The position numbers and the translations under genes are program-made. Below the pieces are notes generated by a model. The model was not told the DNA's origin, ran no database searches, and worked only from the letters and a program-made list of their open reading frames with translations. From Streptomyces sp. NBC_01268 (GTDB taxonomy: Bacteria; Actinomycetota; Actinomycetes; Streptomycetales; Streptomycetaceae), in assembly GCF_036240795.1 (NCBI RefSeq), contig NZ_CP108454.1, positions 620,001 to 684,000 on the forward strand: a stretch of 64,000 nucleotides of DNA. Direction: 5' to 3'. Shown in pieces: positions 42,801-51,890 of the stretch; position 1 is the first letter of the stretch, and each line of letters opens with the position of its first letter.

Positions 42801-43915
42801 ACGAAGGCGCGGGCGGCCTCAGCCGCCTCGGCACGCTCGTCGGCGCCGTCGCCGCGCCGACGAGCCTGGTCACCGCACTGCTCTACTACTTCGGCTACTA
42901 CCACGCGTACTGGTTCTTCGCGTACTTCAGGGTGAACTCCACCGTCCTCGGCTTCAGCACGGCGGACTACCTGATGCGCAGCCTGGACGTCATGTGGGTG
43001 CCGCTGACGGTGCTCGCGACCCTCGCCGTCGGCGCGTTCTGGGGGTACGACACGGCGCGGCGCAGACTGGCCGCGCGCATGGGGCCGGTGGCGCGGCGCC
43101 GGGCGACGGGGGCCCTCGCGGTGTCCGGATTCCTGTTGACGCTCGGGGGTCTGTGGTCGACGTTCAGGGAGACGTTCCTGAGCGACGTGCTGACCCTGGC
43201 CCCCCTGAGCCTGTCCGTCGGCGTGACGCAACTGGCGTACGCCCGCCACCTCGTGCGCCGGGCGGCGAGGGAGCCGGTACCGACGGCGCCGCCCGCGCCG
43301 GAGGCCGTCCCCGCACCCGTCCCCGTACCGGCATCTGCACCCGCGCCCCTCCCCGTACCGGCGCCGACACCGGAGCCCGTACCGGTCGTCCCCTCCCCCG
43401 CGTCTCCCGACACCACCGCCCCGCAGCGCGCCGGGCCGTCCCCGCGACAGACCTCCGCGCCCGCGACCGAGCCGCCCCCGCAGCCCGCCCCCCGTCCCGA
43501 ATGGGCCACCCTCGCCGAGTGGTCGGTGGTCTTCGCCCTCGTCATGCTCGGCGTCGTGTGGGCCACCAACGACTACGCCGCCTCCGTCGGTACGGTCCGG
43601 GCGAAGCGCTTCGCGGCCGGGCTCAGCGACTACCCGTCCACGGTGGTGTACAGCGCGCACAGCCTCGCCATCGGCGGTCCCGGGGTCCGCGAGACCCGCT
43701 GCAAGGCCGGCAGGGACGCCGAGCCCGCGTACGGCTACCGCTACGACGGGCTCGTACTCATCCTGCAGTCCGGGAACCAGTACGTCCTGGTGCCCACCCG
43801 GTGGACGCCGGCGGACGGGGTCGCGCTCGTCCTGCCCCGCAACGACTCCGTGCGGCTGGAGTTCGGGCCGGCGCCGGGGCCCCGCCGGGGCGGGACCCCG
43901 GCGCCGGGCTGCTGA
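42797..43915 (+). CDS. membrane protein with proline-rich linker, unknown function
   Basis: A 372-residue protein from GTG 42797, overlapping the lipoprotein stop by four bases. Helices at about 11-30, 58-78, 100-118 and 128-145 form an N-terminal membrane part (TSLVTALLYYFGYYHAYWFF). A long Pro/Ala/Val linker with PVPVPA-type repeats (about 160-235) follows, then another helix (WSVVFALVMLGVVWATNDYA) and a C-terminal domain (about 265-372) with the Cys-containing ETRCKAGRDAEPAYGYRYDG. I do not recognise a family. It may be a two-part sensor or a channel-like protein together with the lipoprotein. Confidence 0.7.
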   Translation: MNEGAGGLSRLGTLVGAVAAPTSLVTALLYYFGYYHAYWFFAYFRVNSTVLGFSTADYLMRSLDVMWVPLTVLATLAVGAFWGYDTARRRLAARMGPVARRRATGALAVSGFLLTLGGLWSTFRETFLSDVLTLAPLSLSVGVTQLAYARHLVRRAAREPVPTAPPAPEAVPAPVPVPASAPAPLPVPAPTPEPVPVVPSPASPDTTAPQRAGPSPRQTSAPATEPPPQPAPRPEWATLAEWSVVFALVMLGVVWATNDYAASVGTVRAKRFAAGLSDYPSTVVYSAHSLAIGGPGVRETRCKAGRDAEPAYGYRYDGLVLILQSGNQYVLVPTRWTPADGVALVLPRNDSVRLEFGPAPGPRRGGTPAPGC

Positions 43916-43991
43916 CCAGGGCGCATCCCGCTTGTCATGTCCAGGGGGCCCCGTGGCCGGGGCCGCGGGGCCGTCGTGCAGGATCGCCCCC

Positions 43992-44921
43992 ATGAACAAG
44001 ACCAGCCGACGTTCCGTCCTCGCCTCCGCCGTCGCCGCGGCGGCCGCCCTGCCCACGCTCAACGCCGTCGCCGGCAGCGGCGCCGCCCCGGCCGCGGCGG
44101 CCACCCCGCCCGCCCTCTACGACTTCAACACCGAGCTGTACACCAAGGCCGCGAGCAAGGAAGGCACCGACTGGGTCCGACGCTTCCGCATCGGCGCTCC
44201 GGTCCAGGTCACGGACAACGTCCGTGCCACGAGCGTCGCCGTGAACAGCACCGCGATCATCGCGCCGCACGGCGGCGGCATCGAGGGGGGCACCAGCGAG
44301 CTGTGCATGGCCGTCGCCGGGTACACGCCGTTCGCGCACAACACGGACCCCGCGACGGCGGCTGTGGCCGGCGAGCCGCAGCGTGACTTCTGGATGTTCG
44401 AGACCCTGCAGAACTCGCAGCCGCAGCACGTGACCTCCACCGGCTGCGACGACCCGGCCGCGCTGGCCGCCTGTGCGAACAACCTGTACGCCGTCTCCCT
44501 GCACGGCTTCTCCGACACGGCGAACAAGGCCGTCGTCATCGGCGGCCGCGACGAACGGCTGAAGCGCAACCTGGCCGCGGCCTTCGCCGCCAACGGGCTC
44601 CACGACCAGAACGGCGACACCAACCTGAACGTGAGCGTGCAGCTGAACGGCAACGACCCGACCATCGACGGCAACCATCCGATGAACATCGTCAACCGCA
44701 CGCGCACCGCAGCCGGCGCCCAGCTCGAGATATCCACCGCGCTGCGTGCCGCGATGTTCGGCACCTGGGACCAGGGCGTGACCGGGCGCATGGCCAGCTA
44801 CGGCAAGAACACCGCGGCCAACGGCTACGCCGAGCACTTCTGGAACGCCTTCGTGACCGCCGTCCGGCAGGGCATCGCCCACCACGAGCTCGGCAAGGAC
44901 CCCCTCCACACGGAGGCGTGA
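43992..44921 (+). CDS. poly-gamma-glutamate hydrolase family protein, secreted
   Basis: A 309-residue secreted protein from ATG 43992. The Tat/Sec-type signal is TSRRSVLASAVAAAAALPTL, followed by GSGAAPAAAA. The mature domain carries IIAPHGGGIEGGTSELCMAV, whose His and Glu match zinc ligands of the phage-type poly-gamma-glutamate hydrolases (PF05908), plus YAVSLHGFSD and VVIGGRDERLK. It could degrade gamma-polyglutamate capsules or related peptides outside the cell. It is followed by a strong hairpin before the convergent GH48 gene. Confidence 0.85.
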   Translation: MNKTSRRSVLASAVAAAAALPTLNAVAGSGAAPAAAATPPALYDFNTELYTKAASKEGTDWVRRFRIGAPVQVTDNVRATSVAVNSTAIIAPHGGGIEGGTSELCMAVAGYTPFAHNTDPATAAVAGEPQRDFWMFETLQNSQPQHVTSTGCDDPAALAACANNLYAVSLHGFSDTANKAVVIGGRDERLKRNLAAAFAANGLHDQNGDTNLNVSVQLNGNDPTIDGNHPMNIVNRTRTAAGAQLEISTALRAAMFGTWDQGVTGRMASYGKNTAANGYAEHFWNAFVTAVRQGIAHHELGKDPLHTEA

Positions 44922-44932
44922 CCGGTCCGACG

Positions 44933-44970
44933 GAGACCGGGCGAACCCTCCCGCGGGCCCGCCCGGTCTC
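44933..44970. terminator. hairpin terminator between convergent genes
   Basis: GAGACCGGGCG (44933-44943) and CGCCCGGTCTC (44960-44970) form a perfect 11-bp stem with a 16-nt loop, serving the PGA-hydrolase and GH48 transcripts. Confidence 0.75.
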
Positions 44971-45008
44971 GTCGTACGCGCAGCTCGCTCGCCTTCGCGG
45001 GGCGGCGG

Positions 45009-47972
45009 TTATTCGAGCAGCTCCGCGTACGAGCCCATGGCCAGGGCGACGTCCGCCTGGGCCCAGAAACGGTGGTAGGTGAAGACGGGGGCGGCGCCGC
45101 CCGCCAGGTAGGCCTCGATCTTCGGCCAGGCCGGGTCCTTCTCGTAGAAGGAGCGGAGCGAGGCGAAGGTCGACGCGGAGTTCACGGTGTCGCCGTTCGG
45201 CATGGTGCCGGTCCAGCCGCCCGGGACGTGGACGGGGTCGTCGAAACGGCTGTAGTCGGCGCGGGTCTCCGGCACACCGAGGCCGAGCGGGTCCTGGTGG
45301 TGGGTCCACATGCCGTCGAGGAGGGCCTTGGCGACCCGCTTGGCCTCGGCGTGGCCGGTCCTGGCCGCGTAGTAGGTGAGCGTCTTGGCATAGGCGGCGG
45401 TCACGCCGACGTCGTCCGTGTAGTCGGCGACGGTGACGTGCAGCCCGGCGTTGCCGCCGGGGTCCGCCGCGTTCCAGGTGTCGGGTGCGCCGGACCACTG
45501 GAGGGTGGACGGGACGCGGTAGGTGCCGTCGGGGTTGATCGTGGTCCGGGAGAGGGCCCAGGTCACCCACTTGTCGAGCACGGTCCCGGCCCGGACGTCG
45601 CCGGTCTGCTGGTAGTACTCGGCGACCCGCTCCATCGACCACGCCTGGAAGCCGAACCACTGGTTGGACGGCGGGTCGTGGTAGACGGGCTTCTCGTCGT
45701 AGTACATGCCGTGGAAGGTGGGGGTGCCGGCCGGTGGGGTGGCGTAGCGGCCCTGCCAGCTGTTGGTGGCGCCGCCCGCGATGGCGCCCTCGCTGGACTG
45801 GAGCCAGCGGTAGAACTCCAGTTGCCGGCCGAGGCTGGTGGCCCAGTCCGCCGCGCCGGTCGCCGACTTGGGCTTCAGCGGGGCGTAAGCGCTGAGGGCG
45901 TAGGCGGCGAGCGGGTTCTGGTAGCCGCCGTGGGCGTGGCTGGAGCCGATGCGCCAGGCCCACCCGGCGCCGGTGTCGGCGGCGCCGCCCCAGGCGTAGT
46001 ACCAGGACATCAGGTAGTGGGAGCTGTTCTTGCCGGCGCCGGCGGGGCAGGCGGTCGGTCCGACGCAGTCGCCCACCTTCTTGAAGTACTTGTCGAACAT
46101 GGCGTAGCGCAGGTAGTCGCCCATCTTGGCGGCCTTGCCGACGGTCGTGGCGACCTGGGCGCCCCGGCCCTGTTCCTTGGCCCAGACGTCGGCCCAGTAG
46201 GCGGCCTGGACGGCGCGGGCGTCGGCGTCGGGGGCGTTGGTGAACTTCCACTGCCGGGCGTACGAGCTGTCTCCGGTGAACAGGTCGAGATAGCCGTTCC
46301 TGCCTCCGTAGGCGAACCGGTCGCAGGTGGGGTGCGGGACGGTCTCCCAGACGGACTCCTGCGGGCCGCGCTGGAAGGTGTTGATGTACGAGGGTCCGGT
46401 GGCCGCCGGACCGGCGGAGCAGGTACCGGGTCCGTTGCCGAAGCCGTAGACGTTGTCGACGTCCTGGATCCAGTGCATGCCGTAGACGTCGTCGGTGCCG
46501 TACGCGCTCTTCAGCTCGGCGGCGAGCGGGTCCGCCCCGGCCGTGACCGTGGAGTCGAGCGCGGCCGGGTACTGCGAGGGCAGGTCCCATTCGGGCGCGT
46601 AGGTGGCCGGCTTGGCGGCATTGTAGGAGGAGTTGGTGGCCTGGTCGGCGTGGGTGGGGATCATGTACCTCTCCAGGGTGTCCCACGCGCCGTTGAACGC
46701 GGACCAGTCGCCGGTGATCTTCCCGTACATCGCCTGCAGCCAGACGAGGTAGCTGTACGCCTCCGAGGTCGTCTCGTGGCCCTGGTCGGGGGCCTCGACG
46801 ATCAGGGTCTCGACGGAGTGGTACGGGATGCCCTCGGGTGAGAAGTAGCCGTTGGCCGGGTTGGTGATCTTCCCGTAGAGGTCGAGGAAACGGGCCTCGT
46901 ACGTGGAGTCGGCGGCGAGCTGGGCGACGGTGACCGCGGTCGCGGTGTGGCCGGGGGCGGTCGCGGTGAAGACGGCGGTGCCGGTGCCCGTCGGCGCGGC
47001 GGTGACGGTCACCTGCTGGGCCGTGTTCCAGTTCGCCGGGGTGAAGGTCAGGGCGGCCGGGCTCGCGGTGAGCCCGGAGACGCCGGAGGTCCGGGCCACG
47101 GTCACCGTGACGTTCGCGCTCGGCCGGGTGGAGAGCCTGAGGCCGAACGTGCCGGTCGCGCCCTGGCGTACGGAGAGCTGTGCGGGGGTGGCGACCAGGG
47201 CCGGTCCCGCGGCGACGGTGATGCCGACGGGCGCCGACTCCCCGGTCGCGCCGAGGGAGTCGTAGGCCGTGGCGTAGAGCGAGTGGGCGCCGGCCGGCAG
47301 GGAGGTGGCGCCGAGGGTGTAGGGGGCGGTGGTGTCGGTGCCGATCAGGGTCGTGTCGCTGTAGAACTCGACCTTGCCGATGGTGGCGCCGTCGGCGGCC
47401 GCCGCGGTGGCGGCCAGCGGGACGGCGTCGCCCTGGGAGTAGACCGCGCCGGGTGCCGGGCTGGTGAGGACCGTCACGGGCGGCTGGTGGGCCCCCGTGC
47501 AGGGGGTGCCGTCGACGGTGAAGGAGGCCGGTGCCGCGTTGGTGCCGCTGTAGGAGAACTGGGCGCCGGTGGTGACGGCTGCGCCCGCGGCGACGGTGCC
47601 GTTCCAGGCGGCGTTGGTGACGGTGACGGCCTTGCCGGACTGGGTCCAGGTGCCGTTCCAGCCGTTGCCCAGCTTCTGGTCGCCCGCGTACGTGAAGCCG
47701 AGGGTCCAGCCGTCGAGCGGCGCGGTGCCGCGGTTGGTGAGGGTGAGTTCGGCGGTGAAGCCGGAGCCCCAGTCGTTGGTCCGGTAGTCGACGCCGCACT
47801 GCACGGCCGCCGCCTGTGCGGGCGGTCCGGCGGCCAGCATCCCGGCGGGCAGGGCGAGCAGGGCGGCGAGGGCGAGGAGCGGCCGGTGGAGACCGGGGCT
47901 CAGGCGCCGCCGCGGCGGTCGGTGCGGGCTCGGGTGAGGGCTCGGGTGAGGGCTCGGCGGTCCTGGTGGCAT
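45009..47972 (-). CDS. GH48 cellulase (reducing-end exoglucanase) with N-terminal CBM2
   Basis: A 987-residue secreted enzyme. I start at ATG 47972 with GAGGAG eight bases upstream. The signal peptide covers about 1-55 ([15 protein letters not shown], then AQAAA). Domains in order: CBM2 (58-160, [12 protein letters not shown] to VDGTPC), an Ig-like domain (165-258, [14 protein letters not shown]), a beta domain (260-352, [14 protein letters not shown]) and the GH48 catalytic domain (355-987). [20 protein letters not shown] opens GH48 and [14 protein letters not shown] carries the catalytic acid Glu. It is a processive cellobiohydrolase. A 20-bp palindrome containing the CebR box lies 67 bp upstream. 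Confidence 0.95.
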   Translation of the reverse strand: MPPGPPSPHPSPHPSPHRPPRRRLSPGLHRPLLALAALLALPAGMLAAGPPAQAAAVQCGVDYRTNDWGSGFTAELTLTNRGTAPLDGWTLGFTYAGDQKLGNGWNGTWTQSGKAVTVTNAAWNGTVAAGAAVTTGAQFSYSGTNAAPASFTVDGTPCTGAHQPPVTVLTSPAPGAVYSQGDAVPLAATAAAADGATIGKVEFYSDTTLIGTDTTAPYTLGATSLPAGAHSLYATAYDSLGATGESAPVGITVAAGPALVATPAQLSVRQGATGTFGLRLSTRPSANVTVTVARTSGVSGLTASPAALTFTPANWNTAQQVTVTAAPTGTGTAVFTATAPGHTATAVTVAQLAADSTYEARFLDLYGKITNPANGYFSPEGIPYHSVETLIVEAPDQGHETTSEAYSYLVWLQAMYGKITGDWSAFNGAWDTLERYMIPTHADQATNSSYNAAKPATYAPEWDLPSQYPAALDSTVTAGADPLAAELKSAYGTDDVYGMHWIQDVDNVYGFGNGPGTCSAGPAATGPSYINTFQRGPQESVWETVPHPTCDRFAYGGRNGYLDLFTGDSSYARQWKFTNAPDADARAVQAAYWADVWAKEQGRGAQVATTVGKAAKMGDYLRYAMFDKYFKKVGDCVGPTACPAGAGKNSSHYLMSWYYAWGGAADTGAGWAWRIGSSHAHGGYQNPLAAYALSAYAPLKPKSATGAADWATSLGRQLEFYRWLQSSEGAIAGGATNSWQGRYATPPAGTPTFHGMYYDEKPVYHDPPSNQWFGFQAWSMERVAEYYQQTGDVRAGTVLDKWVTWALSRTTINPDGTYRVPSTLQWSGAPDTWNAADPGGNAGLHVTVADYTDDVGVTAAYAKTLTYYAARTGHAEAKRVAKALLDGMWTHHQDPLGLGVPETRADYSRFDDPVHVPGGWTGTMPNGDTVNSASTFASLRSFYEKDPAWPKIEAYLAGGAAPVFTYHRFWAQADVALAMGSYAELLE

Positions 47973-48038
47973 GCGGGGGTCTCCTCGCGGCTCGGGAGGT
48001 GGGGGAGCACCGGAGTGGGGGACGGTCAAGCTCTGAAC

Positions 48039-48058
48039 CAGTGGGAGCGCTCCCACTG
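48039..48058. promoter_or_regulatory. CebR operator (GH48/GH5 intergenic)
   Basis: CAGTGGGAGCGCTCCCACTG is a perfect 20-bp palindrome with the canonical CebR box TGGGAGCGCTCCCA at 48042-48055. It lies between the divergent GH48 and GH5 genes, close to the GH48 start. Confidence 0.92.
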
Positions 48059-48175
48059 TGCAGAGCCGAGGAGACCGCGTCAAGACACGCGAAGAGTCGA
48101 AGGCATCCGGCCGGGGAATTTGACCAACTCCTCTTTTCCTTGGCGCCAGTTGGCGCTACGGTCTGGCCCCACCAG

Positions 48176-48189
48176 TGGGAGCGATTCCA
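48176..48189. promoter_or_regulatory. CebR operator, degenerate, upstream of GH5
   Basis: TGGGAGCGATTCCA matches the CebR box at 12 of 14 positions and sits 48 bp before the GH5 start. It is probably a weaker site. Confidence 0.75.
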
Positions 48190-48237
48190 TTCCGTCGGCA
48201 CGCCGTCAGGGCCGTGCCCTCGCTGAAGGACTCGCTC

Positions 48238-49800
48238 ATGCGACATCCCCCGCGTCTGTCCGCGCTGCTCGCAGGAGCAGTGCTCACCACGGCGAGCACC
48301 GCTCTCGCCGTGGCCGGTACGGCCCAAGGAGCCGCGGCCGCACCACCCTGCACCGTCAGCTACTCCGTCGCCGGCTCCTGGGCCGGCGGCTTCCAGGGCG
48401 CGGTGACCGTCACCAACACCGGCCCCGCGCTGACCTCCTGGAAACTCGCCTTCGACTTCCCGGCCGGCCAGGTGGTCGGTCAGGGCTGGGGCGCCCGGTG
48501 GTCCCAGTCGGGCCCGAGCGTCACCGCCGTGAACGAGAGCTGGAACGGTGCGCTCGCCACCGGCGCGAGCGCGACCACCGGCTTCCTCGCCTCCTGGTCG
48601 GGCGCCAACCCCCCGCCCGGCGCCTTCACGCTCAACGGCACGGCCTGCGACCAGGTGGCGGGACCGAACCCGACCCCCACGCCCACCCCGACCCCCACCA
48701 CTCCCACTCCCACTCCCACTCCCACGACACCCACCCCGACTCCCACACCCACCACACCCGACCCGACCCCCACCCCCGTCCCCGGCGCACCCGAGCTGAG
48801 CGTGAGCGGCAACCGGCTCGTCGACCAGAACGGCGCCACCCGCCGCCTGCTCGGCGTGAACCGCTCCGGCGGCGAGTTCATGTGCGTGCAGGGCCACGGC
48901 ATCTTCGACGGGCCCGTCGACGACGCCGCCGTCCGCGCCATCGCCGACTGGAAGGCCGACACCGTCCGCATCCCGCTCAACGAGGAGTGCTGGCTCGGTC
49001 TGGACAACGTCAAGCCCGAGTACCGGGGCAGCGCCTACGTCAGTGCCGTCAAGGACCTGGTGAACCGGGTGCTCGCCCACGGCATGACACCGGTCGTCGA
49101 ACTGCACTGGACGCACGGCCAGTACACCGGCAACTCCTCGGGCTGCGCCGACGTCCACGCGACCTGTCAGAAGCCGATGCCCGACGCCCGGTACACCCCG
49201 GCGTTCTGGACCTCGGTGGCCGACACCTTCAAGGACGACCGCCGGGTGGTCTTCGACCTGTTCAACGAGCCCTACCCCGACCGGGCGGCCCCGACGGCCG
49301 CCCAGGCCTGGGCCTGCTGGCGCGACGGCGGCAGCTGCCCCGGCATCGGCTACGAGGTCGCTGGCATGCAGGACCTGGTGGACGCGGTCCGCGCGACCGG
49401 AGCGCTCAACCTGCTCCTGGTGCCCGGCATCGCGTACTCCAACGACCTGAGCCAGTGGCTCGCGTACGCCCCTCAGGACCCGGCGGGCCGATCGGCCGCC
49501 GCATGGCACGTCTACAACTTCAACACCTGCTCCGACGAGACGTGCTGGAACGACACCCTCGCCCCGGTCGCCGCCCGGGTCCCCCTGGTGGCGGGCGAGA
49601 TCGGTGAGAACACCTGCGGGCACGCGTTCGTCGACCGCGTCATGAAGTGGTTCGACGACCGCGCCCTGTCGTATCTCGGCTGGACCTGGAACACCTGGAA
49701 CTGCGGCTCCGGGCCCGCCCTGATCACCTCGTACGACGGCACCCCCACCGCATTCGGCATCGGGCTGCGCGATCACCTGCGCACCCTGAACGGAAACTGA
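48238..49800 (+). CDS. GH5 endo-beta-1,4-glucanase with N-terminal CBM2
   Basis: A 520-residue secreted endoglucanase from ATG 48238 with AAGGA upstream. The signal peptide is about 1-34 (LLAGAVLTTASTALAVAGTA). CBM2 covers 37-138 with the paired cysteines CTVSY and TACDQV. A Pro-Thr repeat linker of about 40 residues (143-182) leads to a GH5 catalytic domain (185-520). The acid/base Glu344 lies in LFNEPYP and the nucleophile Glu454 in VAGEIGE. It cuts internal bonds of cellulose and makes chain ends for the GH6 and GH48 exo-enzymes. The GH6 gene follows after 14 bp, so they form an operon under CebR. Confidence 0.95.
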   Translation: MRHPPRLSALLAGAVLTTASTALAVAGTAQGAAAAPPCTVSYSVAGSWAGGFQGAVTVTNTGPALTSWKLAFDFPAGQVVGQGWGARWSQSGPSVTAVNESWNGALATGASATTGFLASWSGANPPPGAFTLNGTACDQVAGPNPTPTPTPTPTTPTPTPTPTTPTPTPTPTTPDPTPTPVPGAPELSVSGNRLVDQNGATRRLLGVNRSGGEFMCVQGHGIFDGPVDDAAVRAIADWKADTVRIPLNEECWLGLDNVKPEYRGSAYVSAVKDLVNRVLAHGMTPVVELHWTHGQYTGNSSGCADVHATCQKPMPDARYTPAFWTSVADTFKDDRRVVFDLFNEPYPDRAAPTAAQAWACWRDGGSCPGIGYEVAGMQDLVDAVRATGALNLLLVPGIAYSNDLSQWLAYAPQDPAGRSAAAWHVYNFNTCSDETCWNDTLAPVAARVPLVAGEIGENTCGHAFVDRVMKWFDDRALSYLGWTWNTWNCGSGPALITSYDGTPTAFGIGLRDHLRTLNGN

Positions 49801-49814
49801 AGGGTCTCTTCTCC

Positions 49815-51563
49815 ATGAGCCGCTCAACCAGCCGTACCGCCCTGCTCGCGGCCCTCGGCCTGATCACGGCGACCGGCGCCACCGCCACCGTGATCGGCAC
49901 GGCCACCGCCGGGGCCGCCACCCCGGGCTGCCGGGTCGACTACCAGATCTCCAGCCAGTGGAACACCGGCTTCGGCGCCAACGTGACCGTCACCAACACC
50001 GGCGACCCGGTCTCCGCCTGGACCCTGGAGTGGTCCTTCGGCGGCGACCAGAAGGTCACCCAGGGCTGGAACGCCGCGCTCACCCAGTCCGGCGCAGCCG
50101 TCACCGCGAAGAACGCCTCCTACAACGGCACCCTGGCCACGGGCGGGTCGACGTCCTTCGGATTCAACGGCTCCTACAGCGGGACCAACGCCGTGCCGAC
50201 GGTCTTCACGCTGAACGGCGTCGTCTGCAACGGCGCGACGCCGCCCACCACACCCCCGACGACCCCGCCGACCACACCGCCCACCACGCCACCGACGACC
50301 CCGCCCGCCGGGACGAAGGCCGACAACCCCTACGCCGGCGCCAAGGTGTACGTGAACCCCGAGTGGTCCGCCAAGGCGGCGGCCGAACCGGGCGGCACCA
50401 AGGTGTCGAACCAGCCCACGGGCGTCTGGCTGGACCGGATCGCCGCCGTCAACGGCTCCTCGACCTCCATGGGCCTGCGCGCCCACCTCGACGAGGCGCT
50501 GAAGCAGAAGGGCTCCGGCGAGCTCGTCGTCCAGCTGGTGATCTACAACCTGCCCGGCCGCGACTGCGCGGCCCTCGCCTCCAACGGCGAGCTCGGGCCG
50601 ACGGAGATCGACAAGTACAAGACCCAGTACATCGACCCGATCGCGGCGATCCTCGGCGACGCCAAGTACGCGGGCCTGCGGATCGTGACCACGGTCGAGA
50701 TCGACTCGCTGCCCAACCTCGTCACCAACGTCTCCGGCCGCCCGACCGCGACCGCGAACTGCGACGTGATGAAGGCCAACGGCAACTACGTCAAGGGCGT
50801 CGGCTACGCCCTGAACAAGCTGGGTTCGATCGCCAACGTCTACAACTACGTGGACGCGGGGCACCACGGCTGGCTCGGCTGGGACGACAACTTCGGCGCC
50901 TCCGCCGACCTGTTCAAGACGGCCGCGACGGCCGAGGGCTCGACCGTCGCCAATGTGCAGGGCTTCATCGTGAACACGGCCAACTACAGCGCCCTGAAGG
51001 AGGACCACTTCGCGATCGGCGACTCCGTGAACGGGGTCTCGGTGCGCCAGTCGAAGTGGGTCGACTGGAACCGCTACACCGACGAGCTGTCGTACGCGCA
51101 GGCCATGCGGGACAAGCTGGTCTCCCTCGGCTTCGACCCGAAGATCGGCATGCTGATCGACACCTCCCGCAACGGCTGGGGCGGCACCGCACGGCCCAGC
51201 GGCCCCGGCGCCGGCACGAACGTCGACACCTACGTGAACGGCGGCCGTTACGACCGGCGCATCCACCTCGGCAACTGGTGCAACCAGTCGGGCGCGGGCC
51301 TCGGCGAACGCCCCCAGGCGGCTCCGGCGGCCGGCATCGACGCGTACGTCTGGATGAAGCCGCCGGGCGAGTCCGACGGGGCGAGCAAGGAGATCCCCAA
51401 CAACGAGGGCAAGGGCTTCGACCGGATGTGCGACCCGACGTACACCGGCAACACCCGCAACGGCAACAGCATGTCCGGGGCACTGCCGGACGCGCCGCTG
51501 TCCGGCCAGTGGTTCTCGGCCCAGTTCCAGGAGCTCCTGAAGAACGCGTACCCGGCGCTGTGA
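49815..51563 (+). CDS. GH6 cellobiohydrolase with N-terminal CBM2
   Basis: A 582-residue secreted enzyme from ATG 49815. The signal peptide is about 1-35; CBM2 (37-138, CRVDYQISSQWNTGF to GVVCNG) is followed by a TPP-repeat linker (141-165) and GH6 (170-582). GRPTATANCD, YNYVDAGHHGWLGWDDN and GMLIDTSRNGWGG include the family's conserved Asp residues, and IDAYVWMKPPGESDG ends the tunnel region. The overall length and long loops fit a non-reducing-end exocellulase of the Cel6B type rather than a short endoglucanase. It lies 14 bp downstream of the GH5 gene; a hairpin terminator follows at 51590. Confidence 0.95.
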   Translation: MSRSTSRTALLAALGLITATGATATVIGTATAGAATPGCRVDYQISSQWNTGFGANVTVTNTGDPVSAWTLEWSFGGDQKVTQGWNAALTQSGAAVTAKNASYNGTLATGGSTSFGFNGSYSGTNAVPTVFTLNGVVCNGATPPTTPPTTPPTTPPTTPPTTPPAGTKADNPYAGAKVYVNPEWSAKAAAEPGGTKVSNQPTGVWLDRIAAVNGSSTSMGLRAHLDEALKQKGSGELVVQLVIYNLPGRDCAALASNGELGPTEIDKYKTQYIDPIAAILGDAKYAGLRIVTTVEIDSLPNLVTNVSGRPTATANCDVMKANGNYVKGVGYALNKLGSIANVYNYVDAGHHGWLGWDDNFGASADLFKTAATAEGSTVANVQGFIVNTANYSALKEDHFAIGDSVNGVSVRQSKWVDWNRYTDELSYAQAMRDKLVSLGFDPKIGMLIDTSRNGWGGTARPSGPGAGTNVDTYVNGGRYDRRIHLGNWCNQSGAGLGERPQAAPAAGIDAYVWMKPPGESDGASKEIPNNEGKGFDRMCDPTYTGNTRNGNSMSGALPDAPLSGQWFSAQFQELLKNAYPAL

Positions 51564-51589
51564 CGCACGGCTGAGCCGACCGGGGCGGG

Positions 51590-51613
51590 CCGGAACCCCT
51601 CGGGGCTCCGGCT
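51590..51613 (+). terminator. hairpin terminator after GH6
   Basis: GCCGGA/TCCGGC outer stem, one A-C mismatch, then CCC/GGG with loop CTCG, 27 bp after the GH6 stop. Confidence 0.7.
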
Positions 51614-51673
51614 CGGGCGTCCTCCCGGACGCGCCCCCGCCTCGCGGCTGCCGAGGAGCGGACGTTGATGTGG

Positions 51674-51706
51674 GGCCCCGGCCCGGCTCGTCGCCGGGTC
51701 GGGGCC
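51674..51706. terminator. second hairpin between GH6 and cebR
   Basis: A 14-bp stem with one G-T pair and loop TCGTC. It probably serves the minus-strand cebR transcript. Confidence 0.7.
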
Positions 51707-51716
51707 TTGGCCACGA

Positions 51717-51890
51717 TCAGGACGTCAGCCGGCGCCGATCGATGCTGGTCCAGCCCTTGGTGCCCGTGAGCGGGGAACGGCGGCCGTCGGTGCGGGCGTT
51801 CTTGCTCCGGCCTTCGGCCTCATGGCTGCCGGAGACGGTGACGGAACCGTTCTCGACGGGGTGGGTGCCGGGTCGAGCCGCACGTCGTCG
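51717..51890 (-). pseudogene. possible 3' remnant of a minus-strand gene after cebR
   Basis: The frame directly after the cebR stop is open for 57 codons. From the seventh codon on, third positions are almost all G or C and the peptide reads ENGSVTVSGSHEAEGRSKN, later GTKGWTSIDRRRL, like the end of a beta-rich protein. No start codon with a ribosome site precedes it. The family is not recognised; chance is possible. Confidence 0.35.

Larger units (their letters stand above)
51564..51890. other. 327-bp gap between GH6 and cebR
   Basis: The gap holds two hairpin terminators (51590-51613 and 51674-51706) and, on the minus strand, a coding-like remnant (51717-51890). No intact gene or promoter is apparent. 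Confidence 0.6.

Noticed and set aside
44692..49827. Very long minus-strand open frame across the GH48-GH5-GH6 region
   Set aside because: It is antisense or out of frame to well-supported cellulase genes; the peptide is Arg/Gly/Pro-rich and low-complexity, as expected from GC-rich shadow frames.
48669..50305. Short-period repeats that might look like a CRISPR or VNTR
   Set aside because: They encode the Pro-Thr and Thr-Pro-Pro linkers of the GH5 and GH6 cellulases and are simple codon repeats without spacers.
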